Assembly: GCF_026340465.1 (NCBI RefSeq) | Contig: NZ_JAPEPC010000001.1 | Span: 5,399,001-5,463,000, forward strand | Reading direction: 5' to 3' | DNA from: Streptomyces sp. NBC_01306 | GTDB lineage: Bacteria > Actinomycetota > Actinomycetes > Streptomycetales > Streptomycetaceae | Length of the DNA: 64,000 bases | The notes under the pieces: generated by a model | Database searches by the model: none | What the model was told of the DNA's origin: nothing | What the model saw: only the letters and a program-made list of their open reading frames with translations | Position numbers and translations under genes: made by a program | Part shown: piece by piece, positions 1-9,091 of the stretch | Position numbering within the stretch: position 1 is the first letter of the stretch | Layout of the letters: every line of letters starts with the position of its first letter

Positions 1-29
1 CAGTACTCTGCGGGGAGAAGGGAGGCCAC

Positions 30-167
30 ATGGAATGGACCGACCCCCGGTACGCGGAGCTGGTGGCAGCGTGGGAAGCCACGCAGACGCCTGACTCGCG
101 AGACCTGGAGCCCCGGCCCGCGCGGGTGTTCATCGCCCCGCCCGGCCCGGACGCCACGCAGGACTGA
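30..167 (+). CDS. small hypothetical protein, 45 aa
   Basis: Short frame opened by ATG behind a strong GGAGAAGGGAGG ribosome binding site and closed by TGA just before a textbook terminator, which together argue for a real gene. The product is acidic to neutral and soluble, with no membrane segment or recognisable domain (it opens MEWTDPRYAELVAAWEAT). It lies about 250 bp from the tRNA-Val fragment that looks like an attachment site, so I infer it is the last gene of an integrated element extending to the left of the window. Function unknown. Confidence 0.6.
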   Translation: MEWTDPRYAELVAAWEATQTPDSRDLEPRPARVFIAPPGPDATQD

Positions 168-172
168 GCATC

Positions 173-200
173 GAGCCCCGGCCACTGGCCGGGGCTCTTT
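173..200 (+). terminator. Rho-independent terminator
   Basis: Perfect 11-bp inverted repeat gagccccggcc / ggccggggctc with a 3-nt loop, followed by TTT. It sits six bases after the stop of the 45-aa gene. Confidence 0.85.
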
Positions 201-414
201 CATATCCCTGGGTAGGTCATTGCTCTGTGCGGGAGGGCGCGGGACAGCGGTAAAGCACCTGTTCAGGCACCAAATGCGCTGAGACGATTGCGTGAGCGGA
301 CTTCCCGGAGCGTCTCGGATCAGCTGGAGCGAGCTGGAATGGGAGACCGGATCACCCCCAGCTCAATGGGGGCGGCTGGAGTGACCCGGAGTGAGCCAGA
401 GCAACCCGTCTCGT
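201..414. other. gene-free spacer next to att site, with iterated motifs
   Basis: No convincing gene. The stretch holds imperfect repeats of the type gctggag(t/c)ga(c/g)c and ggagtgacccggagtgagcc, plus a small inverted repeat around cccccagctc aatgggggc. Repeated short motifs beside an attachment core are what integrase arm-binding sites look like, but this is inference only. Confidence 0.35.
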
Positions 415-459
415 CTTACAAAGCAGATGTCGGCGGTTCGAAACCGTCCGCGCCCACCA
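415..459 (+). other. tRNA-Val(UAC) 3' fragment, probable att site
   Basis: The 45 nt can be read as the 3' half of a tRNA: anticodon loop CTTACAA (anticodon TAC), 3' anticodon strand AGCAG, variable region, a T-arm GGCGG-TTCGAAA-CCGTC that pairs fully, acceptor strand CGCGCCC, discriminator A and encoded CCA. The upstream side does not pair: CTCGT opposite AGCAG leaves mismatches, and there is no D-arm or 5' acceptor GGGCGCG. An integrase duplicating the 3' end of its target tRNA leaves exactly this remnant at one border. The functional tRNA should lie at the other end, outside the window. Confidence 0.75.
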
Positions 460-464
460 GTGCA

Positions 465-496
465 GAGGCCCCCAGCCGATCATGGCTGGGGGCCTC
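465..496 (+). terminator. hairpin terminator downstream of tRNA fragment
   Basis: Perfect 13-bp inverted repeat gaggcccccagcc / ggctgggggcctc with a 6-nt loop. There is no T-run. It is placed as expected for the terminator of the original tRNA gene and remained with the 3' fragment. Confidence 0.7.
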
Positions 497-649
497 CGGC
501 ATTGAGCGCCTTGCGTTTCTGCCATCCACGGATGGTGGCTGAGATGTTGCTGCCCCGATTGCCCGGAGCAAGGCTGAGCCCGACGTCACCGAGTCACAGG
601 GAGTGCGGACGGGACCGCGCCGGCCACGGTGGACGGGAGGAGCGGTGCT

Positions 650-946
650 GTGAGGGTCATGTTGAGGGCGCGTATGGACACCCAGATCACGAACGAAGCC
701 GTCAAGAACGGCACGCTGCAGAAGATCATGCAGTCGATGACGGAACGGCTCAAGCCGGAGGCGGCCTACTTCGGACCCATCAAGGGCGGACGGGCCTGCA
801 CCTTTGTCTTCGACATGCAGGACAGCTCACTGCTGCCCTCCATCGCGGAGCCGCTCTTCCAGGGGCTCGGCGCGGAGATCGAGATCCAGCCGGTGATGAA
901 CACCGACGACATGCTGAAGGGCATGGCCGCGGCGCAGAAGAGCTGA
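650..946 (+). CDS. conserved hypothetical protein, 98 aa
   Basis: Small soluble protein. The GTG at this position gives MRVMLRARMDT..., has GGAGG nine bases upstream, and matches the way I recall streptomycete homologues beginning (a short beta strand followed by RAxMDTE). Later ATGs would cut the first strand. The pattern is alternating strands and helices with a central FVFDMQDSS and a C-terminal PVMNTDDMLKG, resembling the small ferredoxin-like (GYD/DUF3303-like) folds, but I cannot name the family with certainty. Monocistronic; the next gene is convergent. Confidence 0.75.
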   Translation: MRVMLRARMDTQITNEAVKNGTLQKIMQSMTERLKPEAAYFGPIKGGRACTFVFDMQDSSLLPSIAEPLFQGLGAEIEIQPVMNTDDMLKGMAAAQKS

Positions 947-1156
947 CCTCGTCGGCCGCCTGCGGGGGCGGGGTCGGTCCGAGCCGGGGGCTCCGGACGT
1001 AATTCCGCACCGGTGGGCCCTGCGCCGAACCCGTCGCGCTGGGCACGCCCGTGCGTCCGGTGCGCGCGAACCAGTCACCCTCGCCACCGTGTGGAGCCCC
1101 GAGGACGGCGTAAGGGCCTTCGACCCGGAGCTCCAGGGACGGCCCGGCGTGCCGGT

Positions 1157-2314
1157 CTACTCGGCTTCCTCGTCCATCCCGTTCCGGCCCGGGCCTGCCG
1201 GGCTGAGGCCCGCTGTCCACTTCTCCTCGATGCGGCCGAACTTCCATATCGCCATCGCCACCAGCCAGGTCACGAAGAACAGTCCGACGATCACGAAGCC
1301 GACGATGTTCAGATCCAGCCCGCCGACCCAGTCCCAGAAGGCGCCGTGCAGGCCGAGCTTCTGGGTGAGCAGGCCGAGCAGTTCGACCGTGCCGATGATG
1401 AACGCCACCGCCACCGAGAGGCCGGTGATCGTGAGGTTGTAGTAGACCTTGCGCACGGGCTTCGAGAACGCCCAGCCGTACGCGAAGTTCATGAACGAGC
1501 CGTCGATGGTGTCCAACAGGCACATGCCGGCTGCGAACAGCACCGGCAGGCAGAGGATCGCGTACCAGGGCAGCCCGGAGGCGGCGCCGGAGCCCGCCAG
1601 GACGAGCAGGGCGATCTCCGTGGCGGTGTCGAAGCCGAGGCCGAAGAGCAGGCCGAGCGGGTACATCTGCCAGGGCTTGGTGATCGACTTCATCACACGC
1701 CCCAGAAGCCGGTTCATCAGGCCCCGATTGTTGAGGTGCTCCTCCAGCGCGGCCTCGTCGAAGTCGCCCGAGCGCATCTTCCGGAAGACCTTCCAGATCC
1801 CCACCAGGATGAGGACGTTGATGCCCGCGATCAGATAGAGGAAGAACCCGGAGACGGTCGTGCCGATCAGGCTGGTGACGTTGTGCAGCTGGGAGTTGTC
1901 GTCGCGCACCGGGCCCGCGAGGGCCTTCACGCCCAGGGACAGCAGGAACGCCAGGACGAACACGACGCTTGAGTGCCCGAGCGAGAACCAGAAGCCCACC
2001 GACAGGGGGCGCTGCTTCTCGTTCATCAGCTTGCGGGTGGTGTTGTCGATCGCCGCGATGTGGTCCGCGTCGAAGGCGTGCCGCATACCCAGGGTGTACG
2101 CGGTGACACCGATCCCGATGCCGAACGACTTCGTACCGAGGCTGTAGTGCTCGGGGGCCACGATCGTCACCAGCGTGAGCCACCCGACGACGTGCAGCGC
2201 CACGATGAACGCGCCCATGCCACCCAGCCGGGTCCACTCCTGGCGCGTCATCGACATCTGCAGACGTCGGCGTCGCGTCGGAGTCGGGGGTGGAGAGGTG
2301 GTCGTGGTGCTCAT
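1157..2314 (-). CDS. NiCoT (HoxN/NixA) family nickel/cobalt permease
   Basis: Secondary transporter for Ni2+ or Co2+ in the cytoplasmic membrane, 385 aa, the usual NiCoT length. It has about eight membrane segments and the signature HX4DH in helix II (RHAFDADHIAAIDN, near residue 80), where the metal is bound. The second family motif, a GFDTATE segment, lies near residue 210. The start is chosen at ATG with GGAAGG ten bases upstream; earlier in-frame codons give an unlike N-terminus. The spacer upstream has iterated GCAAT/TTGC words near 2350-2380 that loosely resemble a Nur-type nickel operator. This is weak evidence for nickel control. The sequence does not decide between Ni and Co. Confidence 0.9.
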   Translation of the reverse strand: MSTTTTSPPPTPTRRRRLQMSMTRQEWTRLGGMGAFIVALHVVGWLTLVTIVAPEHYSLGTKSFGIGIGVTAYTLGMRHAFDADHIAAIDNTTRKLMNEKQRPLSVGFWFSLGHSSVVFVLAFLLSLGVKALAGPVRDDNSQLHNVTSLIGTTVSGFFLYLIAGINVLILVGIWKVFRKMRSGDFDEAALEEHLNNRGLMNRLLGRVMKSITKPWQMYPLGLLFGLGFDTATEIALLVLAGSGAASGLPWYAILCLPVLFAAGMCLLDTIDGSFMNFAYGWAFSKPVRKVYYNLTITGLSVAVAFIIGTVELLGLLTQKLGLHGAFWDWVGGLDLNIVGFVIVGLFFVTWLVAMAIWKFGRIEEKWTAGLSPAGPGRNGMDEEAE

Positions 2315-2429
2315 GGTGCTGCCTTCCGGTTCGATAAGCCGTAGACAGCCAACTGCAAGCACCTCGCAATAGCAATCAAGGTGCAGTAAAGAAAGGCAGG
2401 TCAGGGTAGGTTTCGTCGCTCCGGCGCTG

Positions 2430-3551
2430 CTACCGCGGGGTGTCCCGGGTGCTGCTGACGGCGCCGTCGTCCCGGTACCGGAGCAGCAGCATCGCCGCGT
2501 CGTCCTGGAGCGGTCCCGCCGTGTGCTGTACCAGGTCCTTGCGCAGGCACTCCAGCGCACGCTCGGGATCATCGTCTCTCAGGAGCTGATGCCGCTTGCC
2601 GAGGGGGTAGAAGGTTCCGTCGCGGTCCCGGGCTTCGGTCACCCCGTCGGTGTAGAGGAGCAGCTGGTCGCCGGGGCCGAAAGCGACCCGGAACGGCTGT
2701 GGCCCTTCGGTCCCGTGGACGCCGAGGCCCAGCGGGAGCGCGTACTCCGCAGGTTCGGGGAAGTGCGCCGAGCCGTCCGCCCGTACGAGGAGGGGTGGCG
2801 GATGCCCGTAGTTGAGGAACAGCGCGCCCCGGTCCGGGCTGATCTCCGCGATCAGCGCCGTCACGAACTTCTCGCCCTGGAGCGCCCGGTCTACGGACCG
2901 TTCGACGCGGGCTCCGACCCCCGCCAGGTCCGGCTCGTCGTGCGCGGCCTCCCGGAAGGCGCCGAGGACCACGGCCGCGGTCTCGACGGCCTCCAGCCCC
3001 TTGCCCTGTACGTCCCCGACGATCACCCGCACCCCGTCCGGGGCGGCGACCACCTCGTACAGATCCCCGCCGATGTGCGCCTCCGCCACAGCCGATGTGT
3101 ACGAGACCGCGGCGCGCAGATGGCCCGCTCGGTGCGGCACCGGGCGCAGCAGCACCCGCTGGGCGACCTCGGCGATGGAGCGCACGCTGGCCAGCTCCGC
3201 CTCGCGGCGCTGGCGCATGACCGCGGCCGCCACCCCGGCGATGGTCACGCCGAGCACCGACGACATCGCGGTGTATCCGCGCCTGGCGTGGAACGCCCCG
3301 TCGTGCCAGGCGAGCGCGTAGCAGAGCACGAGCGCCAGCACCCCGATGGCGGCCGTGCGCCGCCAGCCGCCGATCAGCCCGGCGAACGCCGGTCCGAGCG
3401 AGATCAGCGGCAGGAATCCGACGCTCGAACCCGCTGAGATGTCCACCCCCGCGACCACGGCCATCACCGCGAACGGCAGGACCGACAGCGACTGGACGGA
3501 CAGCGAGGCGAACGCGGGACTCTTCTCCTCCGGCCTCTTCTCCTCTGGCAC
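2430..3551 (-). CDS. membrane-bound PP2C-type (SpoIIE/RsbU) Ser/Thr phosphatase
   Basis: 373 aa. The N-terminal about 115 residues form four or five membrane helices. A short linker leads to a SpoIIE phosphatase domain (about residues 140-365). Metal-binding acidic motifs are visible: GGDLYEV, VGDVQGKG and the C-terminal QDDAAMLLL. Proteins of this class dephosphorylate anti-anti-sigma factors in partner-switching cascades that respond to stress. The start is GTG, with GGAG seven bases upstream. No anti-sigma partner is adjacent, so its target is unknown. Confidence 0.9.
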   Translation of the reverse strand: MPEEKRPEEKSPAFASLSVQSLSVLPFAVMAVVAGVDISAGSSVGFLPLISLGPAFAGLIGGWRRTAAIGVLALVLCYALAWHDGAFHARRGYTAMSSVLGVTIAGVAAAVMRQRREAELASVRSIAEVAQRVLLRPVPHRAGHLRAAVSYTSAVAEAHIGGDLYEVVAAPDGVRVIVGDVQGKGLEAVETAAVVLGAFREAAHDEPDLAGVGARVERSVDRALQGEKFVTALIAEISPDRGALFLNYGHPPPLLVRADGSAHFPEPAEYALPLGLGVHGTEGPQPFRVAFGPGDQLLLYTDGVTEARDRDGTFYPLGKRHQLLRDDDPERALECLRKDLVQHTAGPLQDDAAMLLLRYRDDGAVSSTRDTPR

Positions 3552-3892
3552 AGGGCTCTCCGGTGGTGTGGCGGGCGATTCGCGGGCGGTGGTGTCTGCT
3601 CCTCAGCCCTCCATGACTGTCAGACGGACATCTGTGCGGTTCCGTTGCACGTGAGAGCACGTGAGAGCACGCAGACGCGTTCCTGGACGCGTCCCAGGGC
3701 GCGTTTCCGGGTGCCACCTTAGATGTTTAGCCTATGCAAAGGTTTCTCTTGCGAAGCATCGGAGTCGCTGCGACGTTATGGAATCGAGGCTTGCTGTACG
3801 GACCGGCCGAACGCCGGGGCAACCTCGGGGTCTGGTCCCTTCCCGAACCCGCGTGTGAAACCGAACACCCCCATGGGGCAGTCTCTGTTGAC
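3552..3892. other. divergent promoter region
   Basis: About 340 bp between the phosphatase and the RCK protein genes. A short direct repeat of gcacgtgagag lies near 3648-3670. I see no gene, RNA structure or clear operator. Confidence 0.4.
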
Positions 3893-5851
3893 GTGTACTC
3901 ACTCCCGAATCAGAGCCAACAGAGCTCCCCCGAGGGCCACATGATCGTGTGTGGTGACGACGGTCTGGCCCACCGGCTCGCCGCCGAGCTGCGCGGTGTG
4001 TACCGGGAGACGGTGACCCTCGTCGTACCGCCGGCCGGAGCGGCGGGTGTCCCGGCGCACACCCAACTCACCCCGGTCGGCCGGGCCTCTGCGCTCTTCG
4101 GGCGGATGTCGCGCGTCGTCGCGGGCCCGCAGCCCGGCGACCGTGACGCGGTGGCCGACCGGCTGCTCGAAGCGCCGGATCTGGACGACGAGGTGCTGCT
4201 GCGCGCCGGGGTGGCAGAGGCGTCCGCGCTGGCGCTCGTCCACCAGGACGACGAGGCGAACATCCGGGGCGCGCTCGCCGCCCGGCGGCTCAACCCCCGG
4301 CTGCGGCTGGTGATCCGGCTCTACAACCGCAAGCTCGGCCAGCATCTGGAAGAACTGCTCGACCAGGCGGCAGCCGTCAGCGCGCCGGACATGGACCGGG
4401 ACGAGGTCGACGCGTCCACGACCGTGCTGTCGGACGCCGACACCGCGGCCCCCGCCCTCGCAGCGACCGCCGTGGCCGGTACGAGCAAGGTCGTCCAGGC
4501 CGACGGACTGCTGCTGCGTGCCGTGGAGCGGCCGCCGGCCGTCCGGTACGGCCCGGCCACCGACCCCGGCCTGTGCACCCTCGCACTGCTCTCGTCGACC
4601 ACCGGCGACCCGGGAGGAGCCGACGGTTCGGACAGCAGCGGCGACGCTGGACCCCAGCTCCTCCCCGACGAGGCGTCCGTCCGCGCGGCGTCCGGGCGCG
4701 GAACGGTCGTCCTGGAGGCGGTCTCCTATCAGGGCCCCGACCTCTCGCCGAGCAGGCTGGCCGGCCGCGGCGCGCCGCTCGCGCAGGTGTTCTCGCGCCG
4801 GCTGCGCTGGTCCCTCTTCGGGATCTTCGCCTCGGTGTTCGGCCTGGCCGTCGCCTCCTGGCTGACCACGAATATGTCGCCGATGCACGCCGCGTACCTG
4901 ACGATTCTCGACATCTTCGCCATCGACGACCCCGCGATCGGCGAGCCCGCCAGCCGCCAGGTGCTCCAGATGCTGTCCGGGCTGACCGGACTGCTCCTGC
5001 TGCCGGTGCTGGTCGCGGCCGTACTGGAAGGGCTCGGGACGTTCCGCACCGCCGCCACGCTGCGCCGCCCGCCGCGCGGGCTCTCCGGGCACGTCGTCCT
5101 GCTCGGGCTCGGCAAGGTCGGCTCGCGGGTGCTGGCCCGGCTGCGGGAGCTGGACATCCCCGTCGTGTGCGTGGAGGCCGACCCGGAGGCGCGCGGGGTC
5201 GCGCTGGCGCGGCGGCTGCGGGTGCCGATCGTGATCGGCGATGTGACCACGGAGGGCGTGCTGGAGGCCGCCAAGATCGAACGGGCCCGCGCGCTGCTCG
5301 CGCTCACCAGCGCCGACATCACCAACCTGGAGGCGGCGCTCTACGCCCGCACGGTGAAGCCCGACCTCCGGGTGGCGATGCGGCTCTTCGACGACGCGTT
5401 CGCCTCCGCCGTCTTCCGTACGCTGCGTGCGGCCCACCCGCAAGCCGTCACCCGGAGCCGGAGCGTCTCCACGCTGGCCGCACCCGCCTTCGCCGCGGCG
5501 ATGATGGGGCGCCAGATCCTCGGTGCCATGCCGGTCGAGCGCCGGGTGCTGCTGTTCGCCGCGGTGGATGTCGCGGGCCACCCCCTGCTGGAGGGCCGTA
5601 CCCTCGGCGAGGTCTTCCGGGAGGGCGCCTGGCGGATCCTCGCGCTCGATCTCGCGGACCCGGACGAGCGCCGCGCCGATCTGTCCGCGCACCGCTCCTC
5701 GTACGGGGAGGACCGCAAGGCCGAGCTGGTCTGGAACCTGCCGCAGAGCTACGTCCTGCGCCCCGAGGACCGGGTCGTCGTCGCCGGGACCCGGCAGGGC
5801 CTGGGCGATCTGCTGGGCAGGAGGCAGCCCCGCGTGACGGCGGAGCCGTAG
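3893..5851 (+). CDS. two-RCK/TrkA-N NAD-binding membrane protein (ion channel-related)
   Basis: About 652 aa with two Rossmann-type TrkA-N domains, one at the N-terminus (MIVCGDDGLAHRLAAEL) and one near residue 400 (VVLLGLGKVGSRVL), separated by two membrane helices (about 305-325 and 362-385). A TrkA-C-like segment follows. This is the layout of Castor/Pollux- or MthK-like conductance proteins that sense NAD(H) or Ca2+. I do not see a TVGYG selectivity filter between the helices, so ion selectivity is unclear. The start is uncertain: GTG here has weak spacing, and ATG at 3941 sits directly before the first Rossmann strand with GAGGG four bases upstream. Confidence 0.75.
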   Translation: MYSLPNQSQQSSPEGHMIVCGDDGLAHRLAAELRGVYRETVTLVVPPAGAAGVPAHTQLTPVGRASALFGRMSRVVAGPQPGDRDAVADRLLEAPDLDDEVLLRAGVAEASALALVHQDDEANIRGALAARRLNPRLRLVIRLYNRKLGQHLEELLDQAAAVSAPDMDRDEVDASTTVLSDADTAAPALAATAVAGTSKVVQADGLLLRAVERPPAVRYGPATDPGLCTLALLSSTTGDPGGADGSDSSGDAGPQLLPDEASVRAASGRGTVVLEAVSYQGPDLSPSRLAGRGAPLAQVFSRRLRWSLFGIFASVFGLAVASWLTTNMSPMHAAYLTILDIFAIDDPAIGEPASRQVLQMLSGLTGLLLLPVLVAAVLEGLGTFRTAATLRRPPRGLSGHVVLLGLGKVGSRVLARLRELDIPVVCVEADPEARGVALARRLRVPIVIGDVTTEGVLEAAKIERARALLALTSADITNLEAALYARTVKPDLRVAMRLFDDAFASAVFRTLRAAHPQAVTRSRSVSTLAAPAFAAAMMGRQILGAMPVERRVLLFAAVDVAGHPLLEGRTLGEVFREGAWRILALDLADPDERRADLSAHRSSYGEDRKAELVWNLPQSYVLRPEDRVVVAGTRQGLGDLLGRRQPRVTAEP

Positions 5852-5861
5852 CCGGGCGGGG

Positions 5862-5970
5862 CCGGTCGGGTCAGGTCTCGTCGGGGCCGGTCGGGGCCGG
5901 TCGGGTCCGGTCGGGTCAGGTCTCGTCGGGGCCGGTCGGGTCCGGTCGGGTCAGGTCTCGTCGGGGCCGG
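5862..5970. repeat. GC-rich tandem repeat after stop codon
   Basis: Three copies of ggtcgggtcaggtctcgtcg followed by gggccgg start at 5864, 5909 and 5944. They are separated by variable numbers of the 10-mer ggtcggg(t/g)cc, so the period is 45 then 35 bp. It begins eleven bases after the stop of the RCK gene. The remaining spacer to 6253 is GC-rich and holds no gene that I can support. Confidence 0.85.
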
Positions 5971-6253
5971 TACGGCCCGGAGATCCGGGGGTCCCCGGCC
6001 TCAGCCCTCGCCCCCATCCCCGCCCCAGCGGCGTCCCCCAGCCCCCGCCCTCAGCTTCACCCGGATGGCCGCGCTCCGCTGGTTGCGCGTCGGGCGCTCG
6101 CGGAGGCTCGGAGCTGTCACCGGGAGGGCAGCGGCATCGGGTCCACCAGGGCCGGAAACACCTCACCGGACTGTGGCGGGCGCGTGAATCCGAGGGTTCC
6201 CGCAGCCGCCTCCGCGCTCCCGCGCGCCTGTGCGCGGCCGAGAGGAGTCCGAA

Positions 6254-7807
6254 GTGACCGACCAAGCCGACCGCTCCGATCAGGCAGACCGCCCCGACCG
6301 CCCCGACCGCCCTGATCCCGCAGACCGCCCCGATCACGCGGACCGCTCCGACCGCCCGGATCAGGGGGCCCACCCAGCTCCCGCCGGTCCCGGTGACCCG
6401 GCCGAGAACGCCGCACCCTCCGGATCCCCCGGACCCGCCACACCCCCCGCCCCCTCCGATCTCACGGAGCTGGCGACCGAGGCGTACATCTACGGGTATC
6501 CGCTGGTCTTCGACCTGTCGATGGTCCAGGCCGCCCTCCACGAGGGGTTCGGTTCGCTGCCGTCCGCATCCTTCAACGAGTTCGCGCACTCCTCGCGGCT
6601 CGCCACCCCCGACGCGCACTTCGTGTCCGTGAACAACGACACGGTGTACTCGATCGCGCAGCTCGACCTCTCCGGCGGTCCGCTGCTGCTGCACGTACCC
6701 GACACGCTCGGGGCGTACTACGTGCTGCAGTTCATCGACGCGTGGACCAACAACTTCGCCTACGTGGGCCGCCGTGCCACCGGCACGGGCGAGACCAAGT
6801 GGCTGATCGTGCCGCCCGGTTGGGCCGGTGAAACCCCCGAGGGGATGACCGGGGTGATCGACGCGCCGACCACGGTCGTCTCGATCGCCGGACGCTTCGC
6901 CTGCGAAGGCCCCGCCGACCTGCCGCGTGTGCACGGACTGCAGAAGCGGCTCACGCTCAAGGTCCTCGAAGAGTTCATGCACCACACCTGGCTGCCGGCG
7001 ACCGACCCCGATGTGCCGGAACCGCTGCACTTCTTCGAGAAGCTGCGGGTCTGGATGGCGGCCTTCCCGCCGTCGGCCGACGACTGCGCCTACCAGGACC
7101 GCTTCCAGCCGCTCCAGCTGCTGGAGGAGGGGCCGTCCCCGTACATCCACCCCGCCCCCGAGCTCCTGCACGCGCTCACCGAAGGGCTGAAGCGCGGAGC
7201 GGCGCGGGTCGAGAGGGCGAGCCGAACAGGGGCGGACGGCGCCCGGGCCCCCGGTGCCTGGGAGATGAACCCGCACCTCTTCGACTACAACCTCGACTGG
7301 TTCGGGGTGGGGACCCACGATTCCCCGGAGTGGCGCATCGAGGACCGGACGTCGTCCTATCTGACCAGGGCGGTCGCCGCGCGGGTCGGTCTGTGGGGCA
7401 ACCACGGCTACGAAGCGGTGTACGCGCACACCTCCGAGGACGCGGACGGCCACTGGCTCAACGGTTCCAGGAAGTACACCCTGCGCTTCGACAGCCCGCC
7501 GCCTGTGCAGTCGTTCTGGTCCGTGACCATGTACGACTCACCGGACTACTACCTGGTGGCCAACCCCGCGGACCGCTACTCCATCGGCGACCGCACGCCG
7601 GGTCTGGTGTACGACGACGACGGGTCGCTCACGCTGCGCATCCAGAAGGACCGGCCCACCGATCCGGCGGAGGCGGCCAACTGGCTCCCCGCGCCGGAAG
7701 GCGACTTCCGGCCGATGCTCCGCCTCTACACGCCGGAGCAGTCCGTCCTGGACGGCAGCTACGAGATCCCGCGCATCACCCCCGAACGGGAGCCGGAGAC
7801 CGCCTGA
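6254..7807 (+). CDS. DUF1254/DUF1214 domain protein with Asp-Arg-Pro repeat N-terminus
   Basis: 517 aa. GTG start nine bases after GAGGAG. The first about 70 residues are low-complexity (DRPDRPDRPDPADRPD and a Pro/Ala-rich linker). DUF1254 follows (from about residue 72, EAYIYGYPLVFDLSMV) and DUF1214 occupies the C-terminal third (VQSFWSVTMYD...YLVANPADRYSIGDR). Such proteins are usually secreted or soluble and of unknown biochemical function. No signal peptide is apparent here, which is unusual for the family. The repeated gaccgcccc units make the N-terminus prone to length variation. Confidence 0.9.
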   Translation: MTDQADRSDQADRPDRPDRPDPADRPDHADRSDRPDQGAHPAPAGPGDPAENAAPSGSPGPATPPAPSDLTELATEAYIYGYPLVFDLSMVQAALHEGFGSLPSASFNEFAHSSRLATPDAHFVSVNNDTVYSIAQLDLSGGPLLLHVPDTLGAYYVLQFIDAWTNNFAYVGRRATGTGETKWLIVPPGWAGETPEGMTGVIDAPTTVVSIAGRFACEGPADLPRVHGLQKRLTLKVLEEFMHHTWLPATDPDVPEPLHFFEKLRVWMAAFPPSADDCAYQDRFQPLQLLEEGPSPYIHPAPELLHALTEGLKRGAARVERASRTGADGARAPGAWEMNPHLFDYNLDWFGVGTHDSPEWRIEDRTSSYLTRAVAARVGLWGNHGYEAVYAHTSEDADGHWLNGSRKYTLRFDSPPPVQSFWSVTMYDSPDYYLVANPADRYSIGDRTPGLVYDDDGSLTLRIQKDRPTDPAEAANWLPAPEGDFRPMLRLYTPEQSVLDGSYEIPRITPEREPETA

Positions 7808-7944
7808 CACCCCGGCCCCGGCGCATCCGGCCGGTCCTGGCGTACTCCGGGTCAGGTTCGGTTCAGGTTCGCGCCACGCGAACGTGCGGCAACCGGATCG
7901 CCGGATCCGTGCCCGGGACAGCCGGTCCGCGTCAGACTGGAAGT

Positions 7945-8196
7945 ATGTGCCGCAGTATCAAGACTCTCCGTCCGCCCGTCCTCCCCGGGGAAGCGACCGA
8001 GGAGGACATCAGGGCCGCAGCGCTTCAGTACGTACGGAAGGTCTCCGGCTTCCGGGCCCCCGCCGCGCACAACCGCGCGGTGTTCGACCGGGCCGTCGAC
8101 GAGATCGCCCGCGCGACGCAGACACTGCTCGCCGACCTGGAGGTCCGAGGGAGCGGGTCAGGAACACCGAAGGGGGATGCGCAGCCCCAGAGGTGA
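7945..8196 (+). CDS. DUF2277 family protein
   Basis: 83 aa. The N-terminus MCRSIKTLRPP and the segment ATEEDIRAAALQYVRKVSGF are diagnostic of DUF2277, a small helical family of unknown function conserved in actinobacteria and other phyla. The N-terminal Cys is conserved. There is no clear Shine-Dalgarno sequence, so it may be leaderless or weakly translated. The gene converges with the DedA gene. Confidence 0.85.
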   Translation: MCRSIKTLRPPVLPGEATEEDIRAAALQYVRKVSGFRAPAAHNRAVFDRAVDEIARATQTLLADLEVRGSGSGTPKGDAQPQR

Positions 8197-8215
8197 GGCC
8201 GGCGGCGGGCCGGGG

Positions 8216-8845
8216 TTACGAGACCGGTGCGGCCACCGGCGCGGGACGCCGTATCAGCAGTGCGGCCACCGAGCCCGCGCCGAACAGTGCGAAGAGCGAG
8301 ACCGCCGTGCCCAGCCAGCTCGTGCCCAGCCACTGGCCGCCGAAGTACCCGAGCCCCACGCTGTAACCCGCCCAGGCCACGCCGGCCAGGGCCGACCAGG
8401 GCAGGAACTCCTTCGCCCTGCGGTGCGCGGCGCCCGCGCCCAGCGAGACGATCGAGCGGCCCGCCGGTGCGAAGCGCGCTATCACGACAAGCAGACCGCC
8501 GCCCCGCGCCAGCGCCGTGCCGAGCCGTTCCTGCGCACGGGTCAGGCGCCGGGAGCGTGCGATGGCCCGGTCGAGGCGTTCGCCGCCGCGCCAGGCCAGC
8601 CGGTACGCGATCAGATCGCCCACGATCGAGGCCGCGGCGGCGCAGGCGGTGAGGACCAGCAAGTCCGGGACGTTGTGCGGGACTTCGCCGGCCACCGTGG
8701 TCGAACCGGCTGCGGCGCCGGTGGCTGCCGTGATCACCAGGACTCCGCTGGGGAGCAGCGGTACGAAGACGTCGAGGACGACGGAGAGCGCGACCACGGC
8801 ATAGATCCATGGACTGTCGGTCAACGACCGCAGACTCTCCAGCAC
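8216..8845 (-). CDS. DedA family (SNARE-associated) membrane protein
   Basis: 209 aa polytopic membrane protein of the DedA family, which contributes to membrane homeostasis, lipid carrier flipping and proton motive force. Family features are an N-terminal hydrophobic helix, a VPLLPSGVLVITAA segment, GDLIAYRLAWRGG, and FAPAGRSIVSLGAG, the F-x-R/P-G-x-R-like conserved loop. I chose the GTG start because GGGGAG lies six bases upstream and homologues begin LESLRSL; two ATGs further upstream lack a ribosome binding site. Confidence 0.85.
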   Translation of the reverse strand: MLESLRSLTDSPWIYAVVALSVVLDVFVPLLPSGVLVITAATGAAAGSTTVAGEVPHNVPDLLVLTACAAAASIVGDLIAYRLAWRGGERLDRAIARSRRLTRAQERLGTALARGGGLLVVIARFAPAGRSIVSLGAGAAHRRAKEFLPWSALAGVAWAGYSVGLGYFGGQWLGTSWLGTAVSLFALFGAGSVAALLIRRPAPVAAPVS

Positions 8846-9091
8846 CGGACTCCCCGTTCGTGAAAGCGCCGCGGTGTCGCAGGGGAGCGGCAGGTGCGGC
8901 TGTACAGCCATACAGCGTACGCGGGGAGGTTCCGCGCCCATCCGCCGGGGCCGGTGATGTTCGAAAGGTCCCGTTCACCCGTACGGCTGCTCCTGTGCGG
9001 GGGTTTGGCCGCGCTGCGACCAGGCTGGGGCCGTACGGCTGCGAAGCAGCGGTGAACAGGCAAGTGAGCAAACGAGTGCAGGGAGCGGACG

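Noticed and set aside
288..542. open frame of 84 codons over the tRNA fragment
   Set aside because: It runs across the tRNA 3' fragment and its terminator and has no ribosome binding site; not a gene.
2340..2390. possible Nur or NikR operator before the NiCoT gene
   Set aside because: Several TTGC/GCAA words are present but with no spacing that matches the Nur consensus well; mentioned with the gene only.
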